Shown: positions 20,595 through 31,158, counted from the first letter of the stretch. The stretch is DNA of 64,000 nt from Oegoconia quadripuncta (GCA_949316235.1 OX438743.1:17915771-17979770), one strand, 5' to 3'. Made by a program: numbers and translations. The notes: generated by a model from the letters alone, not told the origin.

Positions 20595-20940
20595 TCCGCA
20601 ACTCGACGTCTGAGTGTGCCTATTTTGCGTGCCGGGGAACACTTAATACCGCCACCCAAACTCCTGAAGGAAGCCGAGCAACTATGGGATGTTGCCACAG
20701 GCTTCGGGGAGAGACTCCGGTCTTCCAAGATGGGTGGCGCGATGTGTGGCCACATCCTCGCACTCTAAAAGCACGTGGGCGGCTGATTCTTCGGCCTCCA
20801 TGTACGCTCTGCACAAGGGGCTGTCTGTGACACCTATATTGAACAGATGTTTGTTGTAATGACCGTGACCTTAACAGGTCACGGTCATTACTAACGTGCA
20901 CCCGTGATCAAACACAGCTGCGCCTTGGAGAGGCGCATAA
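20595..20940 (-). pseudogene. R1/Jockey-group LINE C-terminal remnant
   Basis: The minus strand reads 'LMRLSKAQLCLITGA', then after a small palindromic insertion 'GHGHYNKHLFNIGVTDSPLC', 'RAYMEAEESAAHVLLECEDV' and 'LGRPESLPEACGNIP' to a stop. The C...H...C arrangement is the zinc-finger-like C-terminus downstream of the RT/RNase H region in R1/Jockey-type elements. Stops and the palindrome make it non-functional. Confidence 0.65.
20856..20891. repeat. perfect 16-bp hairpin
   Basis: Arms 'gtaatgaccgtgacct' (20856-20871) and its exact complement (20876-20891) are separated by taac. It lies inside the LINE remnant, where an inverted copy of the adjacent codons has been added. Confidence 0.9.
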
Positions 20941-21000
20941 GTTGTCGAGTAATAGAAAGAGGTATGTTAAAGCGGTTTGGGCATATAGAATGTTAACCCC

Positions 21001-21130
21001 CGACGAAAAACGACGAGTGTTATGTGTTTGACGGTGTTGTGTGTGTCTAGTCTGTGTTTTTTTTATTATACTTACAATTAAAGCAGGGGAAAGATTCTCA
21101 GCTACGTTTAATGAAAATTGATTTAGCTGT
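21001..21130 (+). repeat. H repeat
   Basis: 'gaaaaacgacgagtgttatg', 'tgtttgacggtgttgtgtgt' match 57690-57740; here the GT tract is short and the 3' part differs. Confidence 0.5.
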
Positions 21131-21699
21131 TTCGAAGATATTTAAATTTTAACACAGTTACTCTGTATACCTGGATAACATTATTATTATACATTTTTGT
21201 TGTTTTAATTTTGAGAGCTTCGTTAATATTGAATATGTCTCTCTATTTAGTTAATAGTCCATCATCCTCTTAAGTTTACACCTATTTTTACTGATTTGTA
21301 TATGATATTCTGAATTTTAATTTAAGTTATTTATTTTTGTTTTGTTTAAATAATGTACGTGATTATGATATGTAGGTAATATGTACTAGGTAACCATAAC
21401 ATGAACACAGTTAGTTTTTGCAACGCAATAATATACCGATGGTGAGCTTAGCGGCGGTAGTTTACGATGTCATATATTATGTGGAGCGAGTGTTACGTTG
21501 TTACCAATGTTTTGTGGTCCAAGTGATAGGATTTGCTTAATGAGATTATCGCTTACGAGAATTTGTGTGATATAAGCTCTTAATTAATAAGTCCATATTC
21601 ATAGAACACGTGATTTTGACGTTCCAAAGTATTCCACGTGATACTTTCTTTATAAAAATAATAATAAAATTTAAAGCCGCCTACAATTATTATTATACT
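21131..21699. other. no recognised feature
   Basis: AT-rich, no gene or repeat recognised. Confidence 0.35.
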
Positions 21700-21931
21700 A
21701 GCTTTCCGCCCGCGGCTTCGCCTGCGTGGAATAACTTTATCGAGGAAATTGGTTTATCCCGCGGGAACTACTCACTTTATCGGGATAAAAAGTATCCTAT
21801 GTTTTAATCCAGGATATATTATAGCTATATATCTAATTTCATCCAAATCCGTTCATCCGTTTCGTCGTGATTGAGCAACAAATAAATAAACAAACAAACA
21901 TCCAAACTTTCGCATTTATAACATTAGTTAG
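21700..21931 (-). repeat. G repeat, near full length
   Basis: Plus strand runs 'ctagctttccgcccgcggct' through 'cccgcgggaactactcactt' and 'aaatccgttcatccgtttcg' to 'aacattagttag', the complement of the full G unit. A plus-orientation copy lies at 22622. Confidence 0.8.
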
Positions 21932-21968
21932 TGACGTGAAGTGACGTAAATAAATAGTGAGTCAGATT

Positions 21969-22271
21969 CATCATGGTCAACCTCTAAACATTCCAATGCA
22001 GGGATGTAGGTCTTCCCTCGTATATGAGGGTCTATGGGCCGTAGTCCACCACGCTTGCCCAATTCGGGTTGGGGACTTCACATGCTTTTGAATTATTTCT
22101 TCGGCATTCAGGTTTCCTCGGGATGTTTTCCTTCACCGTTTAGGAGCAGTCAGATAAATGCACATAAGTATTTAAATTAAATTTAAAAACTCATTGTGGC
22201 CTGCCTGGGAATCGAACCCGGACTTCGTAAATTGAGAGACCGCGTCTTAACCGCTGAGCACCGACGCTGTG
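21969..22271 (-). mobile_element. S4 SINE, near full length
   Basis: Complement of S4: 'ccaatgcagggatgtaggtc', 'tgttttccttcaccgtttag', 'gggaatcgaacccggacttc' (box B) and 'cttaaccgctgagcaccgac' (box A region). One base of box A is missing. Confidence 0.8.
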
Positions 22272-22621
22272 AGTCAAATTCTAACCATTTATTTGTAATA
22301 AGTCTTACAATGTTGATAAAGGAAATTCAAGATTTTTCGTAAATTAATTAAATGACATCAATATGGCACTCCATAATTATATAAGTCAATAAAATTCAAT
22401 ACAATAGAGATAGGTACTCTAACCACCACTCTTGAACTTACTCTGGAATACATCGATATTCCTTTATTCATTTTGATAGTTTCATTTAAAGAATTGTATG
22501 GTCGTAGATAAAGTATTGTATGCAATGCGTAATTGGTGATTAAATAAGGTCCTATTTTTTACGATTCCTTGAACACGTGATTGTGTAGGTTGAAATATTC
22601 AAAAAATATTTCAACTATTGC
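22272..22621. other. no recognised feature
   Basis: AT-rich, no gene or repeat recognised. Confidence 0.35.
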
Positions 22622-22856
22622 ATCTAACTAATGTTATAAATGCGAAAGTTTGGATGTTTGTTTGTTTATTTATTTGTTGCTCAATCACGACGAAACGGAT
22701 GAACGGATTTGGATGAAATTTGATATATAGCTATAATATATCCTGGATTAAAACATAGGATACGTTTTATCCTGATAAAGTGAGTAATTCCCGCGGGATA
22801 AACCAATTTCCTCGATAAAGTTATTCCATGAAGCGCAGTCGCGGGCGGAAAACCAC
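22622..22856 (+). repeat. G repeat, full length
   Basis: From 'ctaactaatgttataaatgc' through 'gaaacggatgaacggatttg' to 'cgcagtcgcgggcggaaaac'. Reference copy for the family in this window. No coding capacity. Confidence 0.8.
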
Positions 22857-22926
22857 TTTTGTAAATAGGTATCATATCTTAAAAATATCGGTAGATGTAA
22901 CACGGCAATGCAATAAATTGATCGGA

Positions 22927-23670
22927 AAGTACATGAAGTACATGAGTACTGAGTACGTGAGTACGTGAGTACTGAGTACTGAGTACTGAGTACTGAGTAC
23001 TGAGTACTGAGTACAAGAGTACTGAGTACTGAGTACATGAGTCTGAGTACATGAGTACATGAGTACATGAGTACATGAGTACATGAGTACATGAGTACTG
23101 AGTACATGTGTACTGAGTACTTAGTACTGAGTACATGAGTACTGAGTACATGAGTACATGAGTACATGAGTACATGAGTACATGAGTACATGAGTACATG
23201 AGTACATGAGTACATGAGTACATGAGTACATGAGTACATGAGTACATGGGTGCATGGGTACATGAGTGCATGGGTACATGAGTGCATGGGTACATGAGTG
23301 CATGGGTACATGAGTACATGAGTACTAGAGTACTAGAGTACTAGAGTACATGGGTACATGAGTACATGAGTACATGGGTACATGAGTACATGAGTACATG
23401 AGTACATGAGTACATGAGTACATGAGTACATGAGTACATGAGTACATGAGTACATGAGTACATGAGTACATGAGTACATGAGTTACATGAGTACATAGTA
23501 CATGAGTACTGAGTACATGAGTACTGAGTACATGAGTACTGAGTACATGAGTACTGAGTACATGAGTACATGAGTACATGAGTACATGAGTACATGAGGA
23601 CATGAGGACATGAGTACTGAGTACATGAGTACTGAGTACTGAGTACATGAGTACTTGGTACGTGAGTACT
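22927..23670. repeat. satellite of mixed 7-bp (GAGTACT) and 8-bp (GAGTACAT) units
   Basis: About 740 bp of head-to-tail units with blocks of each length, plus a block at roughly 23238-23310 where gggtgcat/gggtacat variants form a 16-bp higher-order unit. Neither length is a multiple of three and neither unit contains a minus-strand stop. All three minus frames are therefore open and read MYSCTHVL or STQYSVL repeats (up to 187 codons). These are artefacts, not genes. Confidence 0.95.
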
Positions 23671-23963
23671 GTATTGATATCATTTTATAGTCGCTTGTGC
23701 TTATAAATTAACCTGCGTCACCTAACGAATGAGGCAAACAATTTATTGTATTTTACAACTATCCTTCCCCCTGTAACATGATTTTTCATTACAGTTAAAC
23801 GCTTCGCTCCATAACTTCATAAACCTTAATGTTACCGTTTTGTTGGAAACGGTGGGGTAATTGCCACTTTTTTCATCCGACTACTGAGCTATTAATGGTT
23901 TTTAAGAGTGCCTTTTTGTGTTCAACTATATATCATTTTAATTTCAATGGTAAATTGCTTTTG

Positions 23964-24169
23964 TTTTTTTTTTGCATAACGGGTTAGAGCTTGACCCCAA
24001 TTACAGCTGTGGGAAGTGAAGATTAGCCTGAAGGGGGCTCACCAGTAATCCCCATTTGGAGACTGGCTATCTTATATGAAACAGTAGGAATGCAACAATG
24101 CTATGAACATGGTTGATTGGCAGCAGACTTAGGTTATGGTAGTAGAAAACCAGGCGGACATATTTAACG
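23964..24169 (-). mobile_element. S3 SINE, degenerate, head missing
   Basis: T run, 'gcataacgggttagagcttg', 'gactggctatcttatatgaa' and 'aaccaggcggacatattta' follow the S3 order with many changes. Older than most copies. Confidence 0.65.
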
Positions 24170-24956
24170 TCACGTATAAATAGAAAATAGAGAAGACAAG
24201 ATATTTCGAGAGAGAATACCGTGAAAAGCTATATCGCGACAATAAGGAGCCAAATTATAAATTATAAAGGATGAATTTGAATTTGTGTATGTATTCTGCA
24301 TTCTTTCTGTACTTTCTGGGACTGTGTGTGCATCTGTCGTCTCAATAAGCAATAAAGGTAGGAAGCTAGTATCAGCAGTTGATCACACATTTGCATAATT
24401 GTGTCTAAGCCTATTTCTATACAGACAAAAATATAAGATGACGGTACTTACGGTTTCGCTTGCAACGGCTCAAAAAGGCAATGATAGACTAGATATAGGT
24501 ACGCTCTGTTACTTAAACCTTGGTGTGCAGCAGTATGACGCTTAACTGGAGTATTCATTCACCCATAACTGCGAGTTAACGCTACAAACTCGAGAGTTAT
24601 ATTCTCCCTTTCCTCAACGTTATCGGCTCCAGAAACTTTTGTTTTACGAACAATTAAGTGTAACGTAAACCGCCCTCAAAGTTGGTATTCACTGCTTAAT
24701 AGGCCGGGTATGTACAGGATTTGTTCTAAAACATGCCGCTTTAATCTATTTCATAGCTAGATAGTATATGTCGAATGGGATAAAGCAATAACTAAAGTAA
24801 AATTGAAAGTTTACACAGCCAGAAGCGATTTGAGAAAAATGTTTTCTCAATTGACTGTCAGCTATGAAAAGTGTGTGTGGTAAGCGAAACACTTCGATTT
24901 GTCAGTGGCACACACTTAAAATTTGAATTCGTTTTTGGATAGAAGTACATTATTTA
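24170..24956. other. no recognised feature
   Basis: A single M2-like motif ('ggatgaatttgaatttgtgt') at about 24270 may be an orphan element end. Otherwise unrecognised. Confidence 0.35.
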
Positions 24957-25190
24957 TGTATACCAAAAGGTCGCGGGTTCGAATCCCGCTAGGGGCATAT
25001 GTTTGTATGTTGAATACAGACATGTGTTCCCGAGTTATGGATGTTTTTCATTTATTTATGTATTTATTTACAAAAAAAATGTATTTGTGTAGTTTATCAA
25101 CCATCTGGTATCCATAATACAAGCCTAGTTGCTTAGTGTGGAACTAGATGGCGCTGTGTGTATGTGCAAAGATATTTATTATTATTATTT
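24957..25190 (+). mobile_element. S2 SINE, 5'-truncated
   Basis: Starts inside the head just before box B ('aaaggtcgcgggttcgaatc'), then 'gtgttcccgagttatggatg', 'caaccatctggtatccataa', 'actagatggcgctgtgtgta' and a TTATT tail. Confidence 0.8.
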
Positions 25191-25365
25191 ATGTATAGAA
25201 TGCCTATGAAACTCTAGTTTTTTTAACACTCTTTTATTAGCTTCACTTGTAACTAATAAATTAACCTACTTCTAATTATCGTATCTCGTATCGAAACGAA
25301 ACTTGGTGTGTATATGTAATTCGGATGACAATACTATAATTTGGAATCTTGAAGCTGATTTGATA

Positions 25366-25640
25366 ATGGAGCCAGGAGGTGGATGGTGAAACTCTTCAGT
25401 GGCTACTTGTAAACTCCTTGAGTTTGGGTTCATGTGATTCGTTATGACGAGTCCAATATATTGCATTTGGTGTCGAAGGTCTAAAGGATGGAGCTAGGAT
25501 GTGGATATTGGAACTCTTCATTGGCTACTAGTAAATCTGTCGAGTTTGGGCTCATGTGATTCGTTTTGTCGAGTCCAATATATTCCACTTGGTGTTGACG
25601 GTCGAATGATGGAGCCAGAAGGTGGGTGGTGGAACTATAG
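25366..25640 (+). repeat. tandem repeat, 121-122 bp x 2.2
   Basis: Units begin at 25366, 25488 and 25609 with 'atggagccaggaggtggat' or variants. They share 'gagtttgggttcatgtgatt' and 'gagtccaatatattgcattt'. Imperfect, so not recent. Confidence 0.85.
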
Positions 25641-26860
25641 CTTGTTCTTTAGTTTTTGGGATAAAATTTAACTATGTATTTTTTATCCCCATTGATTCCC
25701 ATTAGTTCGCTCAGTGTACCTCAAACCTTATCACCGACATGAAATTTAGGGTGGTAGGTGTTACACGATACTTTACATTGATAACATTGTTCAACACTTC
25801 CAGATTTTATGATCCCTTCGTTATAACCGCTTCGCTTCACCGGTTTAACGTTTCCTGCTAGATATCACATTACACGCATTTCGGTGAACCTGCTTGTAGG
25901 CTGTTGTTTTCTGAAGAAATAGCTTGTATTAGCTGCTTTCGCGCTAGAGAGCACTGTCGCGATGTATATGTTTGGCGCCTTGTGCCATATGCCGATGTCA
26001 AGGCGCCCTAGTGTGAACGGGACATAAGTGTGCGATTGAAATTTGTTGCACACTTAATTTGGTCGGCTATATAAAGAGGTGTGACTCGTCGTCCTTCATA
26101 ACCAACCGCGACCAAAACCGCAATAAAAGCGATTGCTGGCATATACTTCCCAGCCCCATAATAAACAAACGACTTGTTCTAAGAATACCCTAGAATAATT
26201 TTAAGAATACCCACTAAGTGTTTTGTTATGGAAGGAAAAAATAAATAATTTACTTAGTTACTTCCATTCTATGGCTGCTATTCTACTATTCACACTGACC
26301 GACATTGTGCCCTAATATTTGCCAAGCTTTGTGGTGGCGAAACAAATCGGTCAGCAACCGCCTGCCTTGCTGACTGGGACAACGAAACCAACCTGGATTC
26401 CAGGTGCTATTAAAAAGGCGGAAAAACTGTAAACGAGTTTGTTGGCCATGGTGGACAAAAGTGACAGCCCTCGCTTGTCGTATTTACCTGAGCGTCATCC
26501 AACACGAAAATCTCTTTGGTCGGAGCCAGAGAGCCCACCCAATATCCGATCGAAGTGACTGAGGGAGTAGCATGTTTTATCGATGGACTTGTTCAGGATC
26601 CCTCGGCACTACTAGGCTTTCAGATGCGAGCGAGAAAGTTAGCCGCTGTTATCACCTCTTCAAGTGAGTTCGGGCGGAGCAGACGGTTATCCACAATGTA
26701 TTTCTATATTACTTTTTCATTTATTTAAATGCCTCAGCAAAAAATTTCCTGGTGACCGGGAATAACTACATTGCTTACTCCAGCTGGCTTCTGGATCGAG
26801 TATTTGGATAATAATTTATATCATTAAGTATGTACATTGTTATCGAAAACTTCAAGGGGC
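25641..26860. other. no recognised feature
   Basis: A less AT-rich block near 26330-26700 carries a 70-codon plus frame (26516-26728) that I cannot assign. It could be a decayed exon or repeat. Confidence 0.3.
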
Positions 26861-26912
26861 GAAATTTGTAGCTCTGTCCACGGGCAACATCATGGACAGA
26901 GCTACAAATTTC
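26861..26912. repeat. perfect 20-bp hairpin, 12-nt loop
   Basis: Arms 'gaaatttgtagctctgtcca' (26861-26880) and its exact complement (26893-26912) surround cgggcaacatca. Weak pairing continues outside. A second imperfect stem follows at about 26937-26977. Could be a small RNA precursor, a replication fold-back or a remnant of a TIR element. Confidence 0.85.
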
Positions 26913-26977
26913 TGCCATTTGAGTGAGACACCAGGGGTTGTGTGGCTTATTGCGTATTATTAGCCTAGTCACACAAC

Positions 26978-27886
26978 GGGGTAACACGGTCAGACTTCTG
27001 GGCACCCTGTCTCTAGGCGGAGAGTTTTACCAATGACTTCAATAATGTTTCAACACCACGCATGTCTTTTTATTTTTATTTTTGCTTTACGTGTACTTTC
27101 CGTAATTTAGTATTACGTTGTCCAATAGAAAATAATTGTTATACAAATGATTGAAATTTAATTCGCTGAATGATGACAATACTTCTTAGAACTCTTGAAT
27201 ATCCCAATATTCAATTTATCATGGGCGATTGCAAATGAAATCCCAGCACTTGATCCAAGCTGACGCGTCGCGAGCGCGGCAAATTAAACAAACTTGCAGT
27301 AAAACGACGGCTGTATGGCGTTGCAACAGTTGCATTTTGAAAGAGACGCCATTTAGAAATTACCATGGAAGTATTATTAGTTCTCGATCATAGGGAATAG
27401 TTTAGATAACCGTGTAGACCAGTTATATGTGTGTAGGGCGGAGCTTACCACACACGTGAATGGGGCAAATGTTCAGATGGATATCGTGCAAGGGTTAGCA
27501 CTGAAAATCTATATAGGCAATTTATGAGGACTGCTTATTAGTAGTTCAGCTCGCTTACTTCGTACTTACTAGAACTAACCCGATTCCGATGTTTCCATTT
27601 ATCAAGTGGAAGACAAGTAGGTCACCGGTATAGGATGCTGGCAGGGTGAATGCATTTTACTATATCAAATATGATTGCAGAAGCCCTTTAATAATTAAAT
27701 AATCATTATGTTGTCGTTATTTTAATACACTAAATAAAGTAGATAAATCACTTTTCGACGTATGTATTAGATGTTTTCCGATGCAGCAAAGTTAAAAGGA
27801 TTGTGAGACTTACATACTTAGATGAAAGACTAAAATAACACTTATTTTTTTTCAGAAATGTAACCAGTATTAGAGCAAAATAAATG
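26978..27886. other. no recognised feature
   Basis: No gene or repeat recognised. Confidence 0.35.
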
Positions 27887-27962
27887 TATTTGTATTCATC
27901 ATCATCTGATTTAAGAGCCATGCTCTTGTCGGTGGAGATTTTTCCATATCTCTCTGTGTTTG
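27887..27962 (-). mobile_element. LINE fragment related to 44889-45262
   Basis: 'catcatctgatttaagagcc' and 'atgctcttgtcggtggagat' match the plus-strand start of the 44889 remnant almost base for base, so this is a small piece of the 3' end of the same LINE. Confidence 0.6.
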
Positions 27963-28112
27963 TATTAATAAACTTAAAATAGTTTAAAAACACACGTTCA
28001 GAAATTAAGTGAATGTACCAGCGACTTATAGCGCAAAGGCGCGAGAGATATCAATGATTACTTATTGTATAAATAAATATGCTTCAACATTTTTTCCTGT
28101 CTCACATCATAA

Positions 28113-28692
28113 CTGCTTCCGTGGTTCAATGTATACAACCTAAAGCTTACAAATTCGCAGGTTCGATCTCCAGCGGGGTACCTGTTTTCTACACGGTTTG
28201 GTTGGTGGTAGGGCATTTGAAATGTCCGCCTGGCTAGCTACCACCACCTTATCTAATTCTGGCTCCAAACAGAAATGTTAATAGCATTGTTGTATGCCGA
28301 TTGTCAGGGATCCCGTTCCTAAATAAGATGGGCTTTCCGGGTCCGTACGCTTCCACCTTCGGCCTCATGTTCCAACGCGGTCATCTGGTGTCCGCAAACA
28401 AAGGGTGTCTGTGTCGCGACAGTCAATATGTTAAGAATAATGGTGACATACATAACATAGATATAAGATATAAAATATGCTGTTCATATCTGCCATTTAC
28501 ACAAAGTCACTAAATAATTTTAAGGGATAATGTATAATAAGGTTCCAGTGGACATTCAAAATTTGCCATTAAATAAATTCAAAACCACCATAAACCAGGC
28601 ATTATTTACAAAAGGATTTGGTACAACTCCGACGATTTGATATAGTTAATTCGGCCTCATCTTCACTTAACATCAGGTGGTTTTGAGGTCAA
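28113..28692 (+). mobile_element. S3 SINE split by a LINE insertion
   Basis: Head ('cttccgtggttcaatgtata', box B-like 'aggttcgatctcc') and body run to 28368. The last part of S3 resumes at 28650 ('ttcggcctcatcttcactta'). The 11-bp ttcggcctcat is present at both breakpoints. The A-tail is lost. Confidence 0.8.
28369..28649 (+). mobile_element. 5'-truncated LINE inserted in S3
   Basis: 281 bp bounded by the direct repeat ttcggcctcat (28358-28368 and 28650-28660). It begins with a 'VPTRSSGVRKQRVSVSRQ' reading frame and ends with 'MYNKVPVDIQNLPLNKFKTT' and 'INQALFTKGFGTTPTI' then a stop, the typical C-terminus of Jockey/CR1-group LINE ORF2. Internal stops and a deletion show it is dead. Confidence 0.75.
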
Positions 28693-29015
28693 GATACGAT
28701 TTATTTTGCATTCACACAACAGATCCACAGTAGGGGCATTCGAAACATATATACAACGGGCATCTGCACTGAATGACGGCAAACTTATTTCTATTCAAAC
28801 TGCGTTCTCCTCTATAATTCAGTGAATTTGAATGCAGCTGCAATTTGAAGCAAATATTGGTTTTGTCGATAACTATAGTTATACTTAGGTCAAAGATATT
28901 ATTGACTTGGCTTTCATGGAACTGGTTGTGATGTTAGTATCTCCGATTGTAATTTCAACACTGACTGACGTTCACTACTTGTTCACTTGTGTTATAGAAT
29001 TGTGTTCTTTCTACC
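28693..29015. other. no recognised feature
   Basis: No gene or repeat recognised. Confidence 0.35.
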
Positions 29016-29408
29016 CTTGGACCTCAATCACACCTGATGTTGAGTGAAGATATGGCCGAATGTGGAAGTCCGCTCATCCGGAATCCTTAGCTTACTTGGT
29101 GAACTGGCTATCTTCCTAACAGCCGGAACATAACAATGTTATCTACTTTGCTGCTTGGCAGTCTTAGATAAGATGGTTGTAGCTGACCAGTCCTACCAAA
29201 TCGAGTCTAAACATGTCATCATCATCTCAGCCCGTAAACATCCCACTGCAGAGATATAGGCCTTCACTCGTATAATGAGGGAGTATGGGCCATAGTTCAC
29301 CACGCTGGCCCAATGCGGGTTGGGGACTACTAAACTAAACATGTACTCCGTTCGGAATCGAAACCGCGACCTCCGTTTTGTAAACTGTGTGTTGTTTACA
29401 TAGAGTCA
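29016..29408 (-). mobile_element. S3 SINE split by an S4 insertion
   Basis: S3 complement from 'acctcaatcacacctgatgt' to 'tcgagtctaaacatgt' (29216), then S4 sequence, then S3 resumes 'aacatgtactccgttcggaa' and ends in the diverged head near 29408. The 10-bp ctaaacatgt is duplicated at the junctions. Confidence 0.85.
29217..29334 (-). mobile_element. S4 SINE fragment nested in S3
   Basis: 'catcatcatctcagcccgta', 'catcccactgcagagatata' and 'caatgcgggttggggac' are the S4 3' half in complement. Flanked exactly by ctaaacatgt (29207-29216 and 29335-29344). The tRNA-like head is missing, as expected for 5' truncation during retroposition. Confidence 0.85.
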
Positions 29409-29769
29409 CTATTATTCTCTCTCGTACTAAAATAATTCGATGTAGTTCCATAAAAATTCTACGATCGCACGTTCAAAATATAAGCTTACTCTTCCCTGTG
29501 AATATTATAACTGTCCTTGAATATATCTTTTATCCCAAAAACAACTTTTAAGGTATTATAGTCCTTTAATATTATTCTCCCCTATTTTTTGGGACTTTAC
29601 GGATTTTTTTCATGCACATGATGTATTTTTTATAAGTATGTGAGTTTATATGACATCAGCAATTTTAGAATTGTTTTATGAAATTGTAATAATGAGCGCC
29701 TTAAAAGACTGGAAGAGCAGACATAGTTTTTACAACATTATGAAACAGTAAATCATTGTATTTTGAGAC
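29409..29769. other. no recognised feature
   Basis: AT-rich, no gene or repeat recognised. Confidence 0.35.
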
Positions 29770-29870
29770 CCGTTACAATAACACTTTATTGCACAACAGA
29801 AAAGAAAATACAGTTTCAGAAAAGTGGTACGAATAGAATGTATAATTTGGCGTTACGTTAATTATTCTTA
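29770..29870 (-). mobile_element. LINE 3'-tail fragment
   Basis: 'cactttattgcacaacagaa' through 'cagtttcagaaaagtggtac' and 'tagaatgtataatttggcg' is nearly identical to 58420-58495 and, inverted, to 60380-60455. The CAATAAAGTG tail is at the left end. Confidence 0.7.
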
Positions 29871-29885
29871 TATTACGGTACTTTT

Positions 29886-30117
29886 ACGGTGGTAGGGCAT
29901 TTTAAATGTCCGCCTGGCTAGCTACCACCATCTTATCTAAATCTGCCGCCAAGCAGCAATGTTAATAGCATTATTGTGTTCCGGTTGTCGGAGATAAGAT
30001 AGCCAGTCCTCCAAATGTGTTGGGGTTTCCGGGTCAGTACGCTTCCACCTTCAACCTCATCTTCACTTAACATCAGGCGTGATTGAGGTCAAGTACCAAC
30101 CCGTTGTGCATAAAAAA
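29886..30117 (+). mobile_element. S3 SINE, head missing
   Basis: Begins 'ggtggtagggcattttaaat' and runs through the body to 'cccgttgtgcataaaaaa'. The head is lost by 5' truncation. Confidence 0.85.
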
Positions 30118-30126
30118 TACAAATTA

Positions 30127-30185
30127 AGTTATGGGAGTGGCTTATGCCCAACAGTGGACTTTTACAATCGTTCTTAATGTTGATA
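30127..30185 (+). mobile_element. RTE-like LINE 3'-terminal fragment
   Basis: 'gggagtggcttatgcccaac' followed by 'agtggactttt' matches the conserved last bases of RTE-like LINEs known to me ('...cccagcagtgga...'). Placed directly after the S3 A-tail. Confidence 0.45.
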
Positions 30186-30533
30186 ATCCTTTAGACAATA
30201 AGTTCTCTATACTGATCTCTGTATAATGACATCCTTAATTAATTGAGCCTATGGAGTATTTGTGAATCATCAGTGTTTTTATCTTCCGGCGTTAAACAAT
30301 TTAGATGCAAGCAAAATCCAACTTTATACAAAGGCACTTAAGTTCGTTACGGTGGTGAGAGCGACGACTTTTAATTTGCAATTTTCTGGCTTACTATTAC
30401 TAGCTAATAGAGACCGACCGTCTCGGGTTGAGTCGAACTAGTCATATAATTGTCGATGTTCCAAAAAACTTATTTGCTATATTTTAGGTACCTATAAGTA
30501 TTGTTGTCATTAACGACTTGTTTAGTAAAGTGG
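30186..30533. other. no recognised feature
   Basis: No gene or repeat recognised. Confidence 0.35.
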
Positions 30534-30822
30534 TTAAAAACACTGACTGCTATGTCTAAAATTCGCGGGTTCGAATTCTGCTAGAGTATGCCCCTATTGC
30601 CCAGCGCAGGACCAATCGTTGTGTAGATCATTGAGGGAGGCCTTTGTCCTATATGTCTTTCGGCTGATGATGCACCTATACGTTTCAATACAAATGTATC
30701 AACTCGAGTTATGGATGTTTCACTAATAATATATAGGTACTATATATATTTACATAAATAAGTATATTTGTATATTACATCAAGTAAAACAAGCCTAATT
30801 GGATGACGCTGTTTGTGTTTCG
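30534..30822 (+). mobile_element. S2 SINE, interrupted
   Basis: Head region with 'attcgcgggttcgaattctg' (box B). S2 resumes after about 30690 with 'ctcgagttatggatgtttca' and ends 'ttggatgacgctgtttgtgt'. The middle is replaced by a LINE 3' end (30590-30672). Confidence 0.6.
30590..30672 (+). mobile_element. RTE-like LINE 3' end within S2
   Basis: 'gatcattgagggaggccttt' and 'gtcctatatgtctttcggct' then gatgatg are typical of the last codons and end of RTE-like LINEs. No clear target duplication. Confidence 0.5.
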
Positions 30823-30832
30823 TGTAATTTTA

Positions 30833-31158
30833 ACATAGGGTTTACGAATCGTAGGTCGCAGGTTCGATCCCTACCGGGGTACATATTTAGCTCTCGGTTT
30901 TGTTGGTGGTAGGGCATTTTAAATGTCTGCCTGGCTAGCTACCACCATCTTATCTGCAATAAATGATTTGAGTTTGAGTTTATCTCAGTCTGCCGCCAAA
31001 CAGCAATGTTATGTTCCGGGTATCAGAGATAAGATAGCCAGTTTTCTCCAAATAATATGGGGTTTCTGGGTCAGTACGCTTCCACTTTCGGCTTCATCTT
31101 CACTGATCATATGTTTGACGTCAAGTGCTAACCCGTCATGCATGAAGAAAAAAAAAGG
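30833..31158 (+). mobile_element. S3 SINE with a 24-bp insertion
   Basis: From 'gggtttacgaatcgtaggtc' (half head, box B 'aggttcgatccct') to 'aacccgtcatgcatg' and an A-rich tail. At 30956-30979 a 24-bp segment, 'gcaataaatgatttgagttt' plus four bases, interrupts the body between two copies of ttatct. Confidence 0.8.

Noticed and set aside
22934..23670. CRISPR-like array
   Set aside because: Units are contiguous without unique spacers, and the genome is eukaryotic.
22748..23683. Overlapping minus-strand frames of 60 to 187 codons reading MYSCTHVL/STQYSVL
   Set aside because: They arise because the 7- and 8-bp satellite units have no stop in any minus frame. The repeat accounts for them fully.
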